DNA of 7,158 nucleotides from an uncultured Asticcacaulis sp. (GTDB taxonomy: Bacteria > Pseudomonadota > Alphaproteobacteria > Caulobacterales > Caulobacteraceae), in NCBI GenBank assembly GCA_946480525.1, contig CAMLLA010000217.1, forward strand, positions 1 to 7,158. Direction: 5' to 3'. The position numbers and the translations under genes are program-made. The notes below the pieces were generated by a model. It had not been told where the DNA came from and searched no databases. It was given only the letters and a program-made list of their open reading frames with translations. Numbering within the stretch: position 1 is the first letter of the stretch; each line of letters opens with the position of its first letter. Positions 1 to 6,685 of the stretch are shown in pieces.

Positions 1-60
1 GGCCAGAACACCCCAGGACACGAGCGAAAACAGGAAACGGACGACGATCAGCAAGGGCAT
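1..60 (-). CDS. N-terminus of an unidentified protein with a hydrophobic start (partial)
   Basis: Read on the minus strand, an ATG at 60-58 opens a frame that runs off the left edge after 20 codons. It begins MPLLIVVRF and continues with Leu, Val, Phe and Trp, so it looks like an N-terminal membrane helix or an uncleaved signal anchor. The start is well supported: a GGAGG lies 8 nt upstream (complement of 69-73). An upstream ATG (complement of 84-86) is in another frame. The gene is divergent from the membrane SRPBCC gene at 275 and shares a 214 bp spacer with it. Too little is visible to name a family. Confidence 0.6.
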   Translation of the reverse strand, partial: MPLLIVVRFLFSLVSWGVLA

Positions 61-274
61 GACGGCAACCTCCAGCAAGAGGGCATAAATGTCGGATTCA
101 CCATAAGTTTTCAGTGCGATCACCGGCCTGTGCCGTAGCAAAGCCCATCAATTCTCCTCGCCAGCCTGCCATGGAGCCGGCGTCGAAACGCCGCAACCCG
201 TCCCCGTTGCCGCGACGGCGCCATCGTGGCACGGTGAGATAACGGTGTCCGACAAGGACCAAGGGGGGCGTGAC
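61..274. promoter_or_regulatory. Divergent intergenic spacer
   Basis: This 214 bp spacer separates two divergent starts (minus strand at 60, plus strand at 275) and should carry both promoters. I cannot point to a convincing -35/-10 pair on either strand. The left part (about 84-120) is the most AT-rich and contains a GATTC (GANTC) site at 95-99. A perfect 6 bp inverted repeat, CGGCGT-CGAA-ACGCCG, sits at 178-193. It has no following T-run, so it is not a standard terminator. The plus-strand ribosome binding site AAGGGGGG is at 261-268. Confidence 0.4.
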
Positions 275-1270
275 ATGGAAGACTTCGTTCCGAGAAGACC
301 AAGACCACCAAAATCGAGTCCTGCCTGGCGGCGCGTCATGGCCGGTGTCTTCATCGCCGTGGCCTTGGCCGTCAGCGCCTACCTGATCATAAATTACACC
401 CGGATGACCAATGGCTACAGCAGCCTGTGGTTCCTGGCCGTCCTGCCTGCCTTCCTGTCGGCGCTGATCTGCTACATCGGCGATCCGACGCGCACCCGGG
501 GTTCGGCGCTTTACTGGCTGGTGCCGCCGATTCTGGTCGCGACGGTCGCCGCCGGATCGGTCTGGTTCCTGCGCGAAGGCATTATCTGCCTGATCATGCT
601 GTCGCCCATATGGCTGATTTCGGGCTGGGCCGGCGCTTTCATCCTGAGGCGGGTGCGCGGCAAACCCGTCGATACCGGCGTTTTTCGCTCATCGCTCCTG
701 TTGTTGCCGCTCCTGGCCGGACTGGCGGAAAACAGCCTGACCTTCGCGCCGCAGGACTTTACCGTGACGCGCCATGTAGAGGTCGATGCAAGGCCGCAGG
801 ACATTTGGCCTTATATCGTGTCCAACCCCCATATCGCGCCTTCGGAAGGCCGCTGGACCTTCTCCCAGAACATCGTCGGACTGCCCCGGCCAAGCGCCAC
901 CGTCATGAACGGCATGGGCAGGGGCGCCATACGTACCGCCTATTGGGGCGATCACATCCATTTCGACGAGGTCATTACCGGCTGGCAGCCCGGCCACCGG
1001 CTGGCCTGGGACTTCCGCTTCACCAATACCTCGCTGCAGGACTATACCGACAGACATATCTCGCCTGACGGTCCGATCCTGAAAGTGGCCTCAGGAGAAT
1101 ACCGCTTCGAGCGCCTGGCGTCCGGCAAGACGCGCGTGACGCTGAGCACGCGCTATACGGCGAAAACGCACGTCAACCTCTATGCTGCCCTGTGGGGAGA
1201 GCTGTTCCTGGGCGATGTCCAGAACAACATCCTTGGGGTGGTCAAGGACCGGGCGGAAAGGGGCGCCTGA
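275..1270 (+). CDS. Membrane-anchored SRPBCC (START/polyketide-cyclase-like) domain protein
   Basis: Encodes 331 residues from ATG 275, preceded at 6 nt by AAGGGGGG; an in-frame GTG at 245 adds 10 residues but has a poorer ribosome site. The N-terminal tail is basic and Pro-rich (residues 5-20). Hydrophobic segments follow at about 22-42, 49-69, 78-99 and 101-124, with a shorter one near 139-150. From about 160 to 325 the pattern is a SRPBCC fold: a first strand FTVTRHVEVDA, then PQDIWPYI (the usual helix after the first strand), a central GWQPGHRLAWDF segment, and a last strand RVTLSTRYTAKT followed by a long C-terminal helix. SRPBCC domains bind hydrophobic ligands in a deep cavity; the ligand here is unknown. 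With four helices the domain would be cytoplasmic and with five periplasmic; the sequence does not settle this. The stop lies 88 nt before the S9-like gene, so co-transcription is possible. The fold assignment is by pattern recognition and fairly firm; function is open. Confidence 0.8.
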   Translation: MEDFVPRRPRPPKSSPAWRRVMAGVFIAVALAVSAYLIINYTRMTNGYSSLWFLAVLPAFLSALICYIGDPTRTRGSALYWLVPPILVATVAAGSVWFLREGIICLIMLSPIWLISGWAGAFILRRVRGKPVDTGVFRSSLLLLPLLAGLAENSLTFAPQDFTVTRHVEVDARPQDIWPYIVSNPHIAPSEGRWTFSQNIVGLPRPSATVMNGMGRGAIRTAYWGDHIHFDEVITGWQPGHRLAWDFRFTNTSLQDYTDRHISPDGPILKVASGEYRFERLASGKTRVTLSTRYTAKTHVNLYAALWGELFLGDVQNNILGVVKDRAERGA

Positions 1271-1312
1271 TCCATCGGCACGATCCGGCAGCGCCTGGAC
1301 ATTGCCAAGCGT

Positions 1313-1350
1313 CCCCGGTTGTGATTTCCTCGCCGAAAATACAACCGGGG
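1313..1350 (+). promoter_or_regulatory. Perfect 10 bp inverted repeat covering the ribosome binding site of the S9-like gene
   Basis: CCCCGGTTGT (1313-1322) and ACAACCGGGG (1341-1350) are exact reverse complements separated by 18 nt. Inside the loop, TTTC (1325-1328) can pair with GAAA (1335-1338), lengthening the hairpin. The right arm's GGGG (1347-1350) is the core of the GGGGGA ribosome site for the ATG at 1359. In mRNA the hairpin would therefore hide that site. In DNA it could equally be an operator for a dimeric regulator. There is no T-run after it, so it is unlikely to be an intrinsic terminator for the gene upstream. Confidence 0.6.
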
Positions 1351-1358
1351 GAACATCG

Positions 1359-3596
1359 ATGAAATCGCTCGTATCCATCCTGGCCATAGCGGCCGCGCTT
1401 ACCGCCGCGCCCAACCTGGTCATGGCGCAGAACGACGGCGCCGTTGTCATCAAGGGCGTCAAGCGCGTCCGGCCACCCGCCGACGCCCCCCTGCCCGCGC
1501 TCGACATGTTCGTGAAACCGGCGCGGATCGAGCGCATCGCCCTGTCGGACGACGGCTCGCAGGTCGCCTTCACGACCCATGTCGACGGCAGCCATCTGCT
1601 GGCGCTTTACGATATAGCCACCGGAGCCAAGCGGGCGATCAAGCTCCAGGACGAGCCGCTGTCCCAGATCCGCTTCATTGGCAATACCCACCTGATGATC
1701 GCCCATACCCACACGGGTCTGCGCAGCACCTGCGCCAACGGCACGAACCAGCAGGCGCAAAACGGCTTCAACTCGATGGCGCAGCGCCCGGCCACGGACC
1801 TCAAGACTCCCAATAACGGCCCGGGTTCCGGCGTTGCCGCCGTCGAAGCCGCTCTGGCCTTCTCGGCGCTCAGCCGGCTGCAATCGCCGGCCTGCGTCAA
1901 CTACGGCACCATGGCGATCAGCGCGATCGTCGTCGTCGATCTCAAGACCGAGACCGCCACCCAGATCGGCTTTGGCCTGAGCGAATATCACCACGCCGCC
2001 CTGAACCTGCCCGTCACGATCGACAATGGCGGCAGGCCGGAGCTTATGGGCGGCTTCCTGGAACTGCGCGGCGAGTCGATGAACCGTCAGCCGACCCAGC
2101 GCGCCTATCTGTGGCGCGTCGACCCGGCGACCGGCGCGGGCAAGATGATCGACGACGGCGGCGGCGATCTCGACCGCGAATTCCGCTTTCCCGACGACTG
2201 GCTGATCGGCCCGGACGGCGCCGTTCTCGCGCGCACCCTGTATCAGTACGGCACCCAGACCTTTTCCATCCAGGTCAGGGATGGCAAAAAGTGGAAGCCG
2301 ATCCTGTCGCGTAAGGTGGCCCGGAATCTCGACGCCTTCGCACCGCAGATGGCCGGCCTGGGGCGGGATGGCCGCGCCATTCTGATCATCGACCGCGACG
2401 CGGACGGCGTCTACCGCTACCACGAAGTGTCACCCGAAGGCGCGCTGTCCCCGGCGCTCAATCCCGGCGACGCCACCACCGACCGGCCGATCTTCCATCC
2501 GCAGACCAAGAGACTTGCCGGCTTCGTGAGCCAGAAGGAAATGCCGGCCTACACCTTCTTCGACGCCGGGATGGCCAAGGTCTATGCCGCCGCCCAGGAT
2601 GCCGCTCCCGGCCAGGCCGTCAGGGTCGTGGCCATGGCGAACGATCCACGCAAGCTGATACTGTCGACCCACGGCGACGTCGAAGCCGGCAACTACTACT
2701 TTCTCAACCTGACGGATGGCAGCTATGTCGATCTTGGCAACGACCATGCCGCCGTCCCGGCCGAATGGATCGCCCGCCAGTCCGCGATCAGCTACAAGAG
2801 CCGCGATGGACAGGATATCCAGGCCATCCTCACCCTGCCGTCCAAGCCGCTGGACGAAAACCTTCCGATCGTCGTCCTGCCGCATGACGGCCCGGATGGC
2901 CATGACGCGCTGGGCTTCGACTGGCTGGCGCAATCGATCGCCTCGCGCGGCTTCGCGGTCCTGCAACCCAACTATCGCGGCTCGAACAATGCCGGCCCCG
3001 CCTTTACCGCCGCCGGCGATGGCCAGTGGGGAGGCGGCATGCTGAATGACATGGCCGATGGCGTACGCTACCTGGCCGAGGAAGGGATCGGCGACGCCAA
3101 ACGCGCCTGTATCGTCGGTAAGGGGTACGGTGGCTATGCCGCCCTGTCCGGCGCCGTTTCGGGCGACAATACCTACCGCTGCGCGGTGTCGATCGGCGGA
3201 ATTTCCGATGTCGCCGAATACAGGAGCTGGTACTCGGAGCACCGCTCGCGGCCCGACCCGGACGAACTGGGAGCCCTGGAACCCGACACGGCTTATCCGC
3301 GCGCCTTCAAGGTTACGGAAAAGTCCTATGTGCGGCTGAAACGCCGTCTGGGGACGGCCGACCTTGCCGCCATATCGCCGGTTAACAAGGCCGATAGCGC
3401 CGTGCCGACCCTGCTGATCCATCCGGAGGCCGACAGGGAAGTCCCGACGCAGCAAAGCCGCATCATGCGCGATGCCGGCAAGGGCCGGATCCAGTACCTG
3501 CAGCTGACCGACTGCGATCACGACCTGACGACCGAAACCTGCCGCCTGCAAGCGGCTCAGGCCGTGACGGATTTTCTGCTGAAGTACAACCCATAG
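1359..3596 (+). CDS. Exported S9 (prolyl oligopeptidase/DPP4-like) family protein lacking the catalytic serine
   Basis: Encodes 745 residues from ATG 1359, 6 nt after GGGGGA; the frame is open further upstream (ATG 1182), but that part overlaps the SRPBCC gene and lacks a signal peptide. Residues 1-23 form a Sec signal peptide with a likely cleavage at VMA|QN, placing the protein in the periplasm. Residues about 45-480 are strand-rich, as in the S9 beta-propeller, with an insert around 125-180 bracketed by Cys125 and Cys179. Residues about 490-745 are the alpha/beta-hydrolase domain: PHDGP at 508-512 (family HGGP), NYRGS at 538-542 with the oxyanion Tyr539, QWGGGM, then IVGKGYGGYAAL. Active S9 members have G-x-S-Y-G-G here; residue 589 is Gly (GGG at 3123-3125). 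Asp692 (HPEADREVP) and His721 (DCDHDL) keep the expected positions. Length and motif order are normal for the family and the frame is intact, so it is probably a folded but inactive peptidase homologue that acts by binding. Active enzymes of the family cleave short peptides. Confidence 0.88.
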   Translation: MKSLVSILAIAAALTAAPNLVMAQNDGAVVIKGVKRVRPPADAPLPALDMFVKPARIERIALSDDGSQVAFTTHVDGSHLLALYDIATGAKRAIKLQDEPLSQIRFIGNTHLMIAHTHTGLRSTCANGTNQQAQNGFNSMAQRPATDLKTPNNGPGSGVAAVEAALAFSALSRLQSPACVNYGTMAISAIVVVDLKTETATQIGFGLSEYHHAALNLPVTIDNGGRPELMGGFLELRGESMNRQPTQRAYLWRVDPATGAGKMIDDGGGDLDREFRFPDDWLIGPDGAVLARTLYQYGTQTFSIQVRDGKKWKPILSRKVARNLDAFAPQMAGLGRDGRAILIIDRDADGVYRYHEVSPEGALSPALNPGDATTDRPIFHPQTKRLAGFVSQKEMPAYTFFDAGMAKVYAAAQDAAPGQAVRVVAMANDPRKLILSTHGDVEAGNYYFLNLTDGSYVDLGNDHAAVPAEWIARQSAISYKSRDGQDIQAILTLPSKPLDENLPIVVLPHDGPDGHDALGFDWLAQSIASRGFAVLQPNYRGSNNAGPAFTAAGDGQWGGGMLNDMADGVRYLAEEGIGDAKRACIVGKGYGGYAALSGAVSGDNTYRCAVSIGGISDVAEYRSWYSEHRSRPDPDELGALEPDTAYPRAFKVTEKSYVRLKRRLGTADLAAISPVNKADSAVPTLLIHPEADREVPTQQSRIMRDAGKGRIQYLQLTDCDHDLTTETCRLQAAQAVTDFLLKYNP

Positions 3597-3598
3597 GA

Positions 3599-3622
3599 AA
3601 TCGCCTTTTGGGGGATTCTTTT
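3599..3622 (+). terminator. Weak candidate Rho-independent terminator after the S9-like gene
   Basis: Just after the stop codon, AATC-G-CC (3599-3605) can pair with GG-G-GATT (3611-3617) around a T-rich loop, with one G-G mismatch, followed by C-TTTT (3618-3622). The position suits a terminator, but the stem is short and imperfect and the T-run is only four bases. A GATTC site (3614-3618) overlaps the right arm. Confidence 0.25.
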
Positions 3623-3659
3623 CCGGCGCTGCGCAATCAGGATTTGCCAATGCCGTCAT

Positions 3660-3691
3660 GAGTGATTAACACTCGTCCGCGAATAGCGCGG
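3660..3691. repeat. Two adjacent short palindromes upstream of the histidine kinase gene
   Basis: GAGTG-ATTAA-CACTC (3660-3674) and CCGCG-AATAG-CGCGG (3677-3691) are each perfect 5 bp inverted repeats with a 5 nt centre, separated by 2 bp. They lie 54-85 bp before the kinase start in a 148 bp spacer. Each could be a regulator half-site pair, or together a weak mRNA structure. Neither is followed by a T-run. Confidence 0.35.
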
Positions 3692-3744
3692 CCGATGGGC
3701 GACGGTGTGCGTTCGCGTAAGTCTTGGACAGGCGGACCACGTAT

Positions 3745-5055
3745 ATGACAGCTCGTGACGACGTTATCATGCCCGCATCGCCAAGCTATGCGCCTGCGGC
3801 GCGCCCGACGCTGGACGATGTGATCGTCACCGAACGGCTCTATGAGCGGCCAAGCCGTCCTGCCGATTTCAAGCTGGAAAACCAGGCGTTGACGGCGCTG
3901 ATCGAAGTCATGAGCCAGGCGCCGGACGTCGTATTGCAAAAGCTGGCGGACACCGCCCTGTCCCTGTGCAACGCCGGGTCCGCGGGAATCAGCATCGCCG
4001 AAACGGACGGGCCGGAAGGCGTCTTCCGCTGGCACGCCACCGCGGGCCATTACACACGGTACCTCGGCGGCACCATGCCGCGCCATTTCAGCCCGTGCGG
4101 CGCCGTGCTCGAACGCGACGCGCCGTTGCTCATGGTCAACATGGTCAGGTATTACGACTACGTCTCGGTTCTGGACGCCCCGCCCCACGAAGTTCTGCTC
4201 GTCCCGTTCTACAGCAGGGGCGAGGCCATCGGCACACTGTGGGTCGTCGCCCACGACGGCACGCGCCAGTTCGACCGGGAAGACCTGCGCATCCTTCAGT
4301 CGCTGACGAACTTTGCCTCCATGGCGGTGCAGGCCTTCGCCAGGACGCACGAGCTGGAGCGCGCCAATCTCGCGGCGCGTGATGCCGGGGAACTGCGCGA
4401 ACACTTCATTGCCGTGCTGGGCCACGACCTCCGCAACCCACTCGGCGCCATCGCCAACAGCGCGGCCCTCCTGGAACGCGGCGTCCCCGCCGAACGCCTG
4501 CAGTCCATCGGGCACATTGTCGGCCAATCGGCACGAAGGATCGGCGAGCTGATCGACAACCTCCTCGACTTCACCCGGGGCCGTCTGGGCGGTGGCATCC
4601 AGGTCAATCGCACCCGTCTGCAAACGCTCGAGCCAGCCCTGAACGACGTCGTGACTGAACTGCGCACGGCCCATCCCGGCCACGCCATCGAAAGCCGGTT
4701 CCGCTTCACGGCCCCGGTTGCCGCCGATCCCAACCGCATCGCCCAGATGGTGTCGAACCTTCTGGCCAACGCCCTCATCCACGGCGACCCGGCAAAACCC
4801 ATCCGGGTCGAAGGCAGCTGCGATGTCGACATGCTGCGCATATCGGTCGCCAACGGCGGCCAGCCCATCCCTTCCGAGGTCATGTCCAAGCTGTTCAAAC
4901 CTTTCGAACGCGGCACCAAGAACGGCGATCGCGAAGGGCTGGGGCTGGGCCTGTACATCTGCTCGGAAATCGCCAGGGCGCATGGCGGCGAACTGACCGT
5001 CACCTCGACTGGCGAGGAAACCGTCTTCCGCTTCCTGATGCCGCAGGGCAATTGA
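3745..5055 (+). CDS. Soluble GAF-domain sensor histidine kinase
   Basis: Encodes 436 residues from ATG 3745, with AGGCGGA 8 nt upstream; the frame also has a TTG at 3724 and an ATG at 3769 with poorer sites. There is no signal peptide or membrane helix, so it is cytoplasmic. Residues about 44-195 are a GAF sensor domain containing the PRHFSPCG stretch with Cys118; its ligand cannot be told. A helical linker (about 198-218) leads to the HisKA dimerisation domain, with phospho-acceptor His227 in HDLRNPL. The HATPase domain shows the N box (NLLANALIHGD, Asn338 and Asn342), a G1 box VANGGQPIP (Asn370 in place of the usual Asp), an F box LFKPFERG and a G2 box GLGLGL at 398-403. All core elements are present, so it should autophosphorylate on His. 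No receiver-domain protein is in the window, so its partner is unknown. It follows the S9-like gene after 148 bp and precedes the TPR regulator by 128 bp on the same strand. Confidence 0.9.
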   Translation: MTARDDVIMPASPSYAPAARPTLDDVIVTERLYERPSRPADFKLENQALTALIEVMSQAPDVVLQKLADTALSLCNAGSAGISIAETDGPEGVFRWHATAGHYTRYLGGTMPRHFSPCGAVLERDAPLLMVNMVRYYDYVSVLDAPPHEVLLVPFYSRGEAIGTLWVVAHDGTRQFDREDLRILQSLTNFASMAVQAFARTHELERANLAARDAGELREHFIAVLGHDLRNPLGAIANSAALLERGVPAERLQSIGHIVGQSARRIGELIDNLLDFTRGRLGGGIQVNRTRLQTLEPALNDVVTELRTAHPGHAIESRFRFTAPVAADPNRIAQMVSNLLANALIHGDPAKPIRVEGSCDVDMLRISVANGGQPIPSEVMSKLFKPFERGTKNGDREGLGLGLYICSEIARAHGGELTVTSTGEETVFRFLMPQGN

Positions 5056-5065
5056 CAGCATCGAC

Positions 5066-5097
5066 CTGCCGCTACGGAACGCAGACCGACACGGCAG
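5066..5097 (+). repeat. Short inverted repeat after the kinase gene
   Basis: CTGCCG (5066-5071) and CGGCAG (5092-5097) are exact reverse complements 20 nt apart, beginning 11 nt after the kinase stop codon. They could form a hairpin at the 3' end of the kinase mRNA. There is no immediate T-run, so calling it a terminator would go beyond the evidence. Confidence 0.3.
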
Positions 5098-5116
5098 CCG
5101 GGATAGTTTCATAAAA

Positions 5117-5147
5117 TTCAGTTGCCCTTCGCGAACGCTGGTATATT
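5117..5147 (+). promoter_or_regulatory. Candidate promoter of the HTH-TM-TPR regulator gene
   Basis: The 128 bp spacer before 5184 has a marked AT-rich patch (5104-5120) followed by TATATT at 5142-5147, a good -10-like hexamer about 37 bp before the start codon. Upstream hexamers are poor: TTGCCC at 5122-5127 leaves only 14 bp of spacing, and TTCAGT at 5117-5122 leaves 19 bp. A GACTC (GANTC) site lies at 5151-5155. Together these suggest the regulator has its own promoter. Confidence 0.3.
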
Positions 5148-5183
5148 CGAGACTCCTACATCTCAGGCCGGGAGGGCGATGCG

Positions 5184-6491
5184 GTGCCAACCAATCGGTT
5201 AGACGGGTGGAAGTCCATCGGGGCGCACTTCGGGCGCGACCGCACGACGGTCATGCGCTGGGCGCGCGAACGCGGCCTGCCGGTCAAGCGCATTCCCGGT
5301 GGCAAGACCGGCACCGTCTACGCCGTAAAGGAAGAGCTCGACCGCTGGGCCGCCAGCCAGTCGAACCTGAGCGACGACGCTCCGGCAAGTCCAGCCGCCC
5401 TTCACCTGACCTCCCGGCATATGTGGATCGCCGGCATGGCCGCGGCACTTATTCTGACGGTGACCATCTTCGTGCTGGTCGTGACCGGGCATCCCGCCCG
5501 CTCATCGGTCGCCCTGCCGTCCGATCCCGCGGTCGCGGCCACCTATCTCAAGGCGCGCGACGACTGGGCAGCGCGCACACCGGAACGGCTGAAGGCCGCG
5601 ATAGCGGGTTTCGAAACCACGACGCGTCGCGATCCGGACTTCGCGCCCGGCTGGTCCGGGCTGGCCGACGCCTATCTGCTGTCGCGTGAATTCGGCGCCA
5701 TGGCGGACGCGGACGCCTTTCCGAAAGCAAACGCCGCCGCCGGGCGGGCCCTGGCGCTCGAGCCCGGCCTTGCCGGCGCGCATCGGGCGCAAGGCTTCAT
5801 CCTCTACTGGTGGGAAGGCCGGCCGGCAGAGGCCGGACGGGCCTTCCGCCGGGCCCTGGAGCTCGATCCGTCATCCGCCCAGACCCACTTCTGGTACGGC
5901 AATATCCTGGTCGACAACGGCCAGCATGTCGCCGCACAAAAGGAACTCAATGCCGCGCGCCTGATCGAACCGGGGTCGATCGCCATTCAGACCGACCTGG
6001 CGTGGGCGCGCTGGTCTGCGGGCGACACGGACGGCGCACGCACTGCCCTGACGGATCTCGTCCGCAACTATCCCGGCTTCGCCACCATTCACGACTGCCT
6101 GTCCGTCACTGCCCTGGCCGATGGCGACTATGTCGGCTACGTCGAGTCCTTAAGCGAATACGGCCGTCTGCGTCAGGATGCCTATCTTGCCGCCGATACG
6201 GCCGAACTGAGAGAGGCGCTGAAGGTCGGCGCAACCGACGTGCAGCGCCTTCTGATGGCGCGTGCGATGGACGAGATCAAGGCCGGCACGCGACGCACGC
6301 ACCTGTGGCCGGTCTTCCTGGCGTCGGTCGCCCAGGACCGCCGGCAAACGCTAAGGCTTCTCCAGGCAGCCGAAGCGCGCCGCGAGGTGTGGGGCCAGGC
6401 CGGCATTACCGCCCGCATCATCCGGCTGTGGACGGGCGACGAAGACATCATCCAGCTGGTGCGCCGGCGCAAGGCCGCGTCGGTGATCTAA
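5184..6491 (+). CDS. Membrane-bound one-component regulator: HTH, one TM helix, periplasmic TPR domain
   Basis: Encodes 435 residues from GTG 5184, with GGGAGG (5170-5175) 8 nt upstream; the nearby ATG at 5179 is in another frame and stops after seven codons. Residues 6-57 are a winged-helix DNA-binding domain of the excisionase/MerR-like kind: LDGWKSIGAHFGRDRTTVMRWARERGLPV, then a wing around PGGKTGTVYAV and the closing ELDRW. Residues 58-78 are a polar linker. Residues 80-101 are a single membrane helix, so the HTH is cytoplasmic and the rest periplasmic. Residues about 133-299 form about five TPR-like helix pairs; the clearest carry AFRRALELDP (220-229) and the LEP, LDP and IEP turns at 192, 227 and 261. 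The remainder is helical without a clear motif. The architecture parallels ToxR/CadC regulators, which bind DNA from the membrane in response to periplasmic signals. TPRs bind proteins or peptides, so the signal may be another protein. Targets are unknown; its own promoter and the exported gene downstream are candidates. Confidence 0.85.
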   Translation: MPTNRLDGWKSIGAHFGRDRTTVMRWARERGLPVKRIPGGKTGTVYAVKEELDRWAASQSNLSDDAPASPAALHLTSRHMWIAGMAAALILTVTIFVLVVTGHPARSSVALPSDPAVAATYLKARDDWAARTPERLKAAIAGFETTTRRDPDFAPGWSGLADAYLLSREFGAMADADAFPKANAAAGRALALEPGLAGAHRAQGFILYWWEGRPAEAGRAFRRALELDPSSAQTHFWYGNILVDNGQHVAAQKELNAARLIEPGSIAIQTDLAWARWSAGDTDGARTALTDLVRNYPGFATIHDCLSVTALADGDYVGYVESLSEYGRLRQDAYLAADTAELREALKVGATDVQRLLMARAMDEIKAGTRRTHLWPVFLASVAQDRRQTLRLLQAAEARREVWGQAGITARIIRLWTGDEDIIQLVRRRKAASVI

Positions 6492-6520
6492 CCTTCGGAT
6501 CAACCTGCCGCATCGCCCGT

Positions 6521-6575
6521 AAGGGAATCCGCAGATGCACACAGATCGCTGCTTCGCGGCGCACAGATGATCCGA
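6521..6575 (-). repeat. Hairpin-centred intergenic repeat, copy 1 (minus orientation)
   Basis: Read on the minus strand, this copy begins TCGGATCATCTGTG (complement of 6562-6575), continues through a short hairpin core (CGCTGC-TTC-GCGGCG at 6547-6561, one G-T pair) and ends ATCTGTGTGCATCTG-CGGATTCCCTT (complement of 6521-6546). Its outer 26 nt match copy 2 at 24 of 26 positions and its inner 14 nt match at all 14. The core differs in sequence and length between copies but forms a hairpin in both, as in REP-like palindromic repeats. Confidence 0.75.
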
Positions 6576-6598
6576 ACGCGCCGTGTCTGAGGGTGTGC

Positions 6599-6620
6599 CA
6601 ATCTGCGTAATCTGTGGACC
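6599..6620 (+). repeat. Short third relative of the intergenic repeat
   Basis: ATCTGCGTAATCTGTGGA (6601-6617) resembles the end of copy 2, ATCTGTGTGCATCTGTGGA, in the same orientation, with a one-base length difference between the two ATCTG motifs. It lacks the TCGGATCATCTGTG start and the hairpin core, so it is a partial or decayed copy. Confidence 0.5.
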
Positions 6621-6685
6621 AGCCTTCAGGCGCGAGGCACCGTCATCAAGTGATGCCCCCTCGCACGCCATCCATCACAACCCGC

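Noticed and set aside
178..193. CGGCGT-CGAA-ACGCCG hairpin as a terminator
   Set aside because: No T-run on either strand, and it sits between divergent genes where no transcript is expected to end.
1182..1358. Upstream extension of the S9-like gene to ATG 1182
   Set aside because: The extra 59 residues overlap the SRPBCC gene, have no domain character and would bury the signal peptide; ATG 1359 has a good ribosome site and starts a standard Sec signal.
4843..4869. Asn370 in place of Asp in the kinase G1 box as a sign of a dead kinase
   Set aside because: VxNxGxPIP-type G1 boxes occur in many working histidine kinases, and the H, N, F and G2 boxes are intact.
1242..5190. A chain of long minus-strand open frames (1242-2423, 2430-3659, 3637-5190)
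   Set aside because: They lie opposite genes with clear domain motifs, show no recognisable motifs of their own and are rich in Arg, Gly and Ala, as expected for antisense frames in GC-rich DNA.
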